Part shown: positions 6,477 to 9,825 of the stretch, one piece after another
How positions within the stretch are numbered: position 1 is the stretch's first letter
Layout: every line of letters begins with the position of its first letter
NCBI GenBank assembly: GCA_017419065.1
Contig: JAFOMB010000030.1
Coordinates: 1-9,825, forward strand
Direction: 5' to 3'
DNA length: 9,825 nucleotides
Source of the DNA: Erysipelotrichaceae bacterium
GTDB lineage: Bacteria > Bacillota_I > Bacilli_A > Erysipelotrichales > Erysipelotrichaceae
The notes under the pieces: generated by a model
What the model was told of the DNA's origin: nothing
What the model saw: only the letters and a program-made list of their open reading frames with translations
Databases searched by the model: none
Made by a program: the position numbers and the translations under genes

Positions 6477-8042
6477 ATGAAAAGACTGATCAAGCTCGTT
6501 TTATGTTTTGTGATGCTGGTGAGCGTTGTATCTTTCGGCAGCAGTAAAGCCGAAGCGGAACCGGCGGTCACCAATATTCAGATCAACGGGGATACGCTCT
6601 CCTGGGATCCTGTTGAGGGAGCAACTACTTATGAAGTGGTCATGTTCGGGATACAGTCGGTAGAGTTCCCGGAAACAGTTGATACTTCAATCAATATCCC
6701 GGAAAATCTGGGCTATAAAGGAGCGAAGACCGGGAATTATCAGGTCTGGAGGATCGATGTCCGTGATGAAGACGGAGTATTGATCGCTACCGGAGGAGAT
6801 AACAGTCTGACATACTCCTATACCGCTAAAGGAACACTGAGCGGTGTTCCGGCAAACCTGCGCTGGGAAGGGACGACAGCCTACTGGGATCCTTCTTCGG
6901 ATGCGGATTCGTATGTCGTCAAGATCTATCGGGGCGGCGTCCTCTGGCATGAGGAAAGAACAGTCACACCGGCTACGATGTACAATGCGGAAAAGTATGT
7001 GCTCGGAGAAAACTTCTCATTCTCTTTCACGGTTGCCGGAAGACGTATCGGTTATGTAGACGGTCCGGAATCCGATCATTCTTCTGCCATCAGAGGACAG
7101 AAACAGATCTTCAAGAGACTCTCAGGACCATCAAGATATGATACTTCCATTGCGGTCGCCGAGGAGTTCAAGAGTGTCCTTGATGAGAAGATGGGAATCG
7201 GTGCCAAAGAGAAACTGGATGCAATCTTTGTGGCGACAGGCACCAAATATCCGGATGCGCTGAGCGGATCCTTCTTCGCGAACAGTCTGAATGCGCCTCT
7301 GCTGATGATCAACGAAAAGAATGCGCCGAAGATCACCGACTACATCCGTAATCATCTTGCTCCGGACGGAACTGTCTTTGTCTTAGGCGGTACAGGCGTC
7401 GTGCCGGATGAATGGCTGACAGGACTCAATATCCGCCGTATGTCCGGTCCCAACCGCTATGAGACCAATCTGTCCATCCTTCGTACCTATGAGGATGTCA
7501 TTGGCTTTCAGCCGTCTACTTTCGTCGTATGTACAGGTGAAGCCTTTGCGGATGCCCTGTCCTGTTCTGCATTGGATATCCCGATGCTGCTGGTCAACTC
7601 CAAGAAGGGCCTTACAGACAACCAGAAGGCTTATCTGAGTTCTCTTGATATCAAGCCATGGATCTATATCATCGGCGGAGAAGGTGCTGTTTCCGCAGAG
7701 ATCGAAGCAGATCTTTCAAACTACGGAGAAGTCCAGGACAGAGTTGCCGGGAAAGACCGCTACAAGACCTCTGTCAAGATCGCCAGATACTTCTTCGGAC
7801 CGGCGAGGAATGAAGCGGTCCTGGCTACCGGAAAGGATTATCCGGATGGCCTGTGTGCCGGACCTCTCGCAAATCTGCTGTATGCCCCGGTGCTTCTGGT
7901 GGCAGATGGAAAGACAGAAGCGGTATCCAATTACTTCGGTAAGGAACAGGTCGTCGTCAAGAGAGGCTATATCGCCGGCGGTACCGGTGCTGTCTCTTCG
8001 GCCGTGGCTGCTGCTGCCTTCAACGAAGTCAGCGTAGAGTAG
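6477..8042 (+). CDS. Secreted wall protein: two FN3-like modules plus three CWB2 repeats
   Basis: This is a 521-residue protein. Residues 1-27 are a signal peptide (cut AEA|EPA). Residues about 30-117 and 120-203 are FN3-like modules (LSWDPVEGATTYEVVMFG; AYWDPSSDADSYVVKIYRGG); the second ends in FSFTVAGRRIGYVDG and SDHSSA, a stretch mirrored in the next gene. CWB2 repeats begin at about 213 (RLSGPSRYDTS), 320 (RRMSGPNRYETN) and 422 (RVAGKDRYKTS). Repeat 2 carries the cysteine of the VCTG motif (Cys352) seen in the neighbours, plus Cys363 shared only with the 8094 gene. It is likely a non-enzymatic surface protein, adhesive or structural; no ligand can be inferred. ATG is preceded by an extended purine site, AAAGGAGGAGG (6461-6471), suggesting strong translation. 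A terminator follows. Most similar in layout to the genes at 637 and 8094. Confidence 0.92.
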   Translation: MKRLIKLVLCFVMLVSVVSFGSSKAEAEPAVTNIQINGDTLSWDPVEGATTYEVVMFGIQSVEFPETVDTSINIPENLGYKGAKTGNYQVWRIDVRDEDGVLIATGGDNSLTYSYTAKGTLSGVPANLRWEGTTAYWDPSSDADSYVVKIYRGGVLWHEERTVTPATMYNAEKYVLGENFSFSFTVAGRRIGYVDGPESDHSSAIRGQKQIFKRLSGPSRYDTSIAVAEEFKSVLDEKMGIGAKEKLDAIFVATGTKYPDALSGSFFANSLNAPLLMINEKNAPKITDYIRNHLAPDGTVFVLGGTGVVPDEWLTGLNIRRMSGPNRYETNLSILRTYEDVIGFQPSTFVVCTGEAFADALSCSALDIPMLLVNSKKGLTDNQKAYLSSLDIKPWIYIIGGEGAVSAEIEADLSNYGEVQDRVAGKDRYKTSVKIARYFFGPARNEAVLATGKDYPDGLCAGPLANLLYAPVLLVADGKTEAVSNYFGKEQVVVKRGYIAGGTGAVSSAVAAAAFNEVSVE

Positions 8043-8047
8043 TTTTC

Positions 8048-8073
8048 AAAGGGTCCCAAACGAGACCCTTTTT
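8048..8073 (+). terminator. Hairpin terminator between the two adjacent FN3/CWB2 genes
   Basis: AAAGGGTC (8048-8055) pairs with GACCCTTT (8064-8071) around an 8-base loop, followed by T through 8073. It fills most of the 51-base gap between the genes. No convincing promoter lies between it and the next start, so the downstream gene may depend on incomplete termination. Confidence 0.85.
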
Positions 8074-8093
8074 GTATCGGAAAGGAGAAATGT

Positions 8094-9650
8094 ATGAAAC
8101 GTTTTTGGAAGATCCTTTTATGTCTGCTTCTCGTTTTGACTTTTGCGCCTCCTGAAGAGGCAAAGGCCGAAGGGGAGATCACCGGCATCCATACCGATCT
8201 GGATGGTGTCCTCTACTGGGATGAAGTATCCGGCACGGAATACTATACCGTGGAATATGTCGTCGGTGACTATACCCGAGGACAGACGGATACTGTCTAT
8301 CCATGGGAGGGATGGCCGGGACCGAGTTTTCCTTTAAAGGGACAGCTGATGGACCTGGGCTATCCGACCGGCAACTATATGATCATGATAAGGGCTTATT
8401 CCAATGGAGAAGTCATCGCTGCCGGCAGTTACGGCTATTTTCCGTATGCCTCCGCAGGAAAGATGGCGATCGTGACCGGAGTCTATCTGGACAGCACTTA
8501 TTACGGACACTGGGATGACATACCGAAGGCATCTTATTACATCGTCACGGTATACCGTGACGGGACCTGGTGGAGTGAAGTGAATGTATATTCAGGGAAT
8601 GAAGCCTATCTCGGCGATTACATGATCGGAGAAGACTATCAGTATTCCTTCACGGTCAAGGCGAGAAGACAGGGTTATGAAGATAGTGATCACTCCTCCA
8701 TGTCGAATGCGGTGAACGGAGCTCCGCAGACGTTCATCCGTCTCTCCGGCTCTGACCGCTATGAGACATCGAGGATCATCGCCTCTACGGTGCGCGGCAT
8801 CATTGATGACTACAGCGATTTTGATTCTGTATTCGTAGCGACCGGAGAGAAGTATCCGGATGCTTTGAGCGGTGCCTTCCTGGCAAATATCCTGAATGCG
8901 CCTCTTCTCATGATCAGCGGGAAATCAGCTGCCGATACAGTCGACTTCATCAACAATAATCTCAAAGAAGGCGGCAGGGTCTATATCCTGGGAGGCGAAG
9001 GCGTCCTCAAGCCGGAATGGCTGGACGGCCTGGATGCTTCTTTTGAACAGAAGCGTCTCTCAGGAAAGACCCGTTATCTCACCAATCTCAAAGTACTGGA
9101 AGAATGTGCGGCGATCAGGGGGTACAAACCGCAGGTCTATCTGGTATGCACGGGAGAGAATTTTGCGGATTCCCTCTCCTGCTCTGCCTTAAGTATCCCG
9201 ATGATCCTGGTAAAGGATAAGCTGAACAGCGAACAGAAGGCCTATCTGGAAGACCTGAGCAAAGAGAACACTTTCTTCTATATCATCGGTGGTACCAAGG
9301 CTGTACCGGAGAATATCGAAAACGAACTGGCGGTTTACGGCACTGTCGTAAAACGCGTTTCCGGTTCCAACCGCTATGAGACATCCGCCCTGATCGGAAG
9401 ATACTTCCAGGAGGGATTCGGAGAGACCTGTGTGATCGCCACCGGAAAGAACTTCCCGGACGGTCTCTCTGCGGGTCCTCTGGCTTATCAGTCAGGAGCA
9501 GCCCTGCTTCTTGTGAAAGAGGGGAGTACGTCACACGCCTCTGAATACAACTATTCCCCGGGTGTCCGTCTGGGTTATATCGCCGGCGGAAAAGGGGCTG
9601 TCTCTGATCAGACGGCTATGGAAGCCTTCAATGTCAGCTCTCTGGAATAG
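8094..9650 (+). CDS. Secreted wall protein: two FN3-like modules plus three CWB2 repeats
   Basis: This is a 518-residue protein and the closest relative in the window of the 6477 gene. Residues 1-25 are a signal peptide (cut AKA|EGE). Residues about 28-118 and 121-205 are FN3-like modules (VLYWDEVSGTEYYTVEY; WDDIPKASYYIVTVYRDG), rich in Tyr and Trp, with YEDSDHSS at the end of the second. CWB2 repeats begin at about 215 (IRLSGSDRYETS), 320 (KRLSGKTRYLTN) and 420 (KRVSGSNRYETS); repeat 2 has VCTGENFADSLSCSAL with Cys352 and Cys363, as in the previous gene. The first module differs more from its paralogs than the anchor does, including a proline- and tryptophan-rich segment near 67-80. The start is set by AAAGGAG (8081-8087), six bases before ATG. 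It probably arose with the 6477 gene by tandem duplication and cargo divergence. Confidence 0.92.
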   Translation: MKRFWKILLCLLLVLTFAPPEEAKAEGEITGIHTDLDGVLYWDEVSGTEYYTVEYVVGDYTRGQTDTVYPWEGWPGPSFPLKGQLMDLGYPTGNYMIMIRAYSNGEVIAAGSYGYFPYASAGKMAIVTGVYLDSTYYGHWDDIPKASYYIVTVYRDGTWWSEVNVYSGNEAYLGDYMIGEDYQYSFTVKARRQGYEDSDHSSMSNAVNGAPQTFIRLSGSDRYETSRIIASTVRGIIDDYSDFDSVFVATGEKYPDALSGAFLANILNAPLLMISGKSAADTVDFINNNLKEGGRVYILGGEGVLKPEWLDGLDASFEQKRLSGKTRYLTNLKVLEECAAIRGYKPQVYLVCTGENFADSLSCSALSIPMILVKDKLNSEQKAYLEDLSKENTFFYIIGGTKAVPENIENELAVYGTVVKRVSGSNRYETSALIGRYFQEGFGETCVIATGKNFPDGLSAGPLAYQSGAALLLVKEGSTSHASEYNYSPGVRLGYIAGGKGAVSDQTAMEAFNVSSLE

Positions 9651-9692
9651 ACAGGCTTTCCATACTGAAGTACACGTATTCAAAAAGAGAAT

Positions 9693-9713
9693 AAGGCAGC
9701 AATGCTGCCTTTT
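9693..9713 (+). terminator. Hairpin terminator after the last CWB2 gene
   Basis: AAGGCAGC (9693-9700) pairs perfectly with GCTGCCTT (9704-9711) around the loop AAT, ending in TTTT (9710-9713). It separates the surface protein array from ugd. Confidence 0.85.
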
Positions 9714-9717
9714 CATG

Positions 9718-9723
9718 TACAAT
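9718..9723 (+). promoter_or_regulatory. -10 box placed for a leaderless ugd transcript
   Basis: TACAAT ends only six bases before the ATG at 9730, so the normal transcript start would fall on or beside the start codon. No Shine-Dalgarno is present between the terminator and ATG (only GAG at 9725-9727). No clear -35 is visible, since the terminator occupies that place. Confidence 0.45.
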
Positions 9724-9729
9724 AGAGTC

Positions 9730-9825
9730 ATGAAAACATTTCAGAAGATCACAGTGGCAGGAGCCGGCTATGTAGGACTCAGTCTGGCTGTCCTGCTTTC
9801 CAGGAAACAGGATGTCATCCTTTGC
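9730..9825 (+). CDS. ugd: UDP-glucose 6-dehydrogenase, N-terminal fragment (runs off the window)
   Basis: Only the first 32 codons are inside the window. They read KITVAGAGYVGLSLAVLLS, the N-terminal Rossmann strand and dinucleotide-binding loop of the UDP-glucose/GDP-mannose dehydrogenase family; the GxGYVGLSLAVLL form is typical of UDP-glucose 6-dehydrogenases. The enzyme oxidises UDP-glucose to UDP-glucuronate with two NAD+ in the cytoplasm, feeding uronate-containing capsule or wall polysaccharides. With so little sequence, a related UDP-hexose dehydrogenase (for example acting on UDP-N-acetylhexosamines) cannot be excluded. It appears to be transcribed separately from the surface genes, with a -10 box immediately upstream and no ribosome binding site. 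It may open a polysaccharide biosynthesis cluster beyond the window. Confidence 0.85.
   Translation, partial: MKTFQKITVAGAGYVGLSLAVLLSRKQDVILC

Larger units (their letters stand above)
1806..7996. repeat. Dispersed near-identical DNA blocks inside CWB2 coding repeats
   Basis: Short exact repeats recur between paralogs. A 21-base block is identical at 1806-1826 and 7976-7996 (encoding GGTGAVS). The 20-base block TTCCCGGACGGTCTCTCTGC is identical at 4984-5003 and 9453-9472 (FPDGLSA). GGTACCGGTG also occurs at 1522-1531 and near 3438-3447. The span given covers the first pair only. These are traces of gene duplication and possible sites for homologous recombination; they are not a CRISPR array or insertion sequence. 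Confidence 0.7.

Noticed and set aside
7645..8037. + strand open frame of 130 codons in a second frame of the 6477 gene
   Set aside because: Basic, low-information translation overlapping conserved CWB2 repeats; no ribosome site.
1261..9648. CRISPR array or insertion sequences as the source of repetition
   Set aside because: Repeats are about 90-100 codons, in frame, diverged, and encode CWB2 domains; there are no regular spacers, transposase genes or terminal inverted repeats.
637..9650. LPXTG sorting signals, SLH domains or lipobox anchors
   Set aside because: None of the C-termini has an LPXTG-hydrophobic-basic tail, no SLH motif is seen, and the signal peptides end in AxA-type sites with no lipobox cysteine.

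Overview
The window looks like a chromosomal piece of a Gram-positive bacterium of the Bacillota. The evidence is strong AAAGGAGG-type ribosome binding sites, TACAAT/TATGAT -10 boxes, short hairpin-plus-T terminators, Sec signal peptides, and surface proteins anchored by cell-wall-binding repeat 2 (CWB2, PF04122) modules instead of LPXTG or SLH motifs. Base composition looks balanced by eye. An Erysipelotrichia-like or Clostridia-like host is plausible, but the window alone does not settle it.

Layout (every convincing gene is on the + strand): 2-511 is the 3' end of a CWB2 protein; 637-2157 is two fibronectin-III-like modules plus three CWB2 repeats; 2241-4103 is a CAP/SCP-like domain (lacking the usual histidines), a Big_2-like Ig domain and three CWB2 repeats; 4210-6342 is three CWB2 repeats followed by a GH105-type unsaturated uronyl hydrolase domain; 6477-8042 and 8094-9650 each have two FN3-like modules plus three CWB2 repeats. 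From 9730 to the end is the first 32 codons of a UDP-glucose 6-dehydrogenase (ugd). No intergenic stretch exceeds about 135 bases. Hairpin terminators follow the genes ending at 511, 2157, 4103, 8042 and 9650, so most of the genes look like separate transcription units rather than one operon. No terminator is seen after the gene ending at 6342.

Working model: this is a locus of wall-associated proteins with one common anchor (a CWB2 triplet) and exchangeable outward-facing cargo: adhesion-like FN3 pairs, a CAP/Ig module, and an enzyme removing unsaturated uronic acid ends. CWB2 triplets in Clostridioides difficile bind an anionic secondary wall polymer. The adjacent ugd, which makes UDP-glucuronate, raises the possibility that a polysaccharide biosynthesis cluster follows and makes the ligand or the enzyme substrate. 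That link is inference. The most notable items are the wall-tethered GH105 enzyme with inverted domain order, the CAP-like domain without its histidines, position-specific signatures of the three repeats, and an apparently leaderless ugd.
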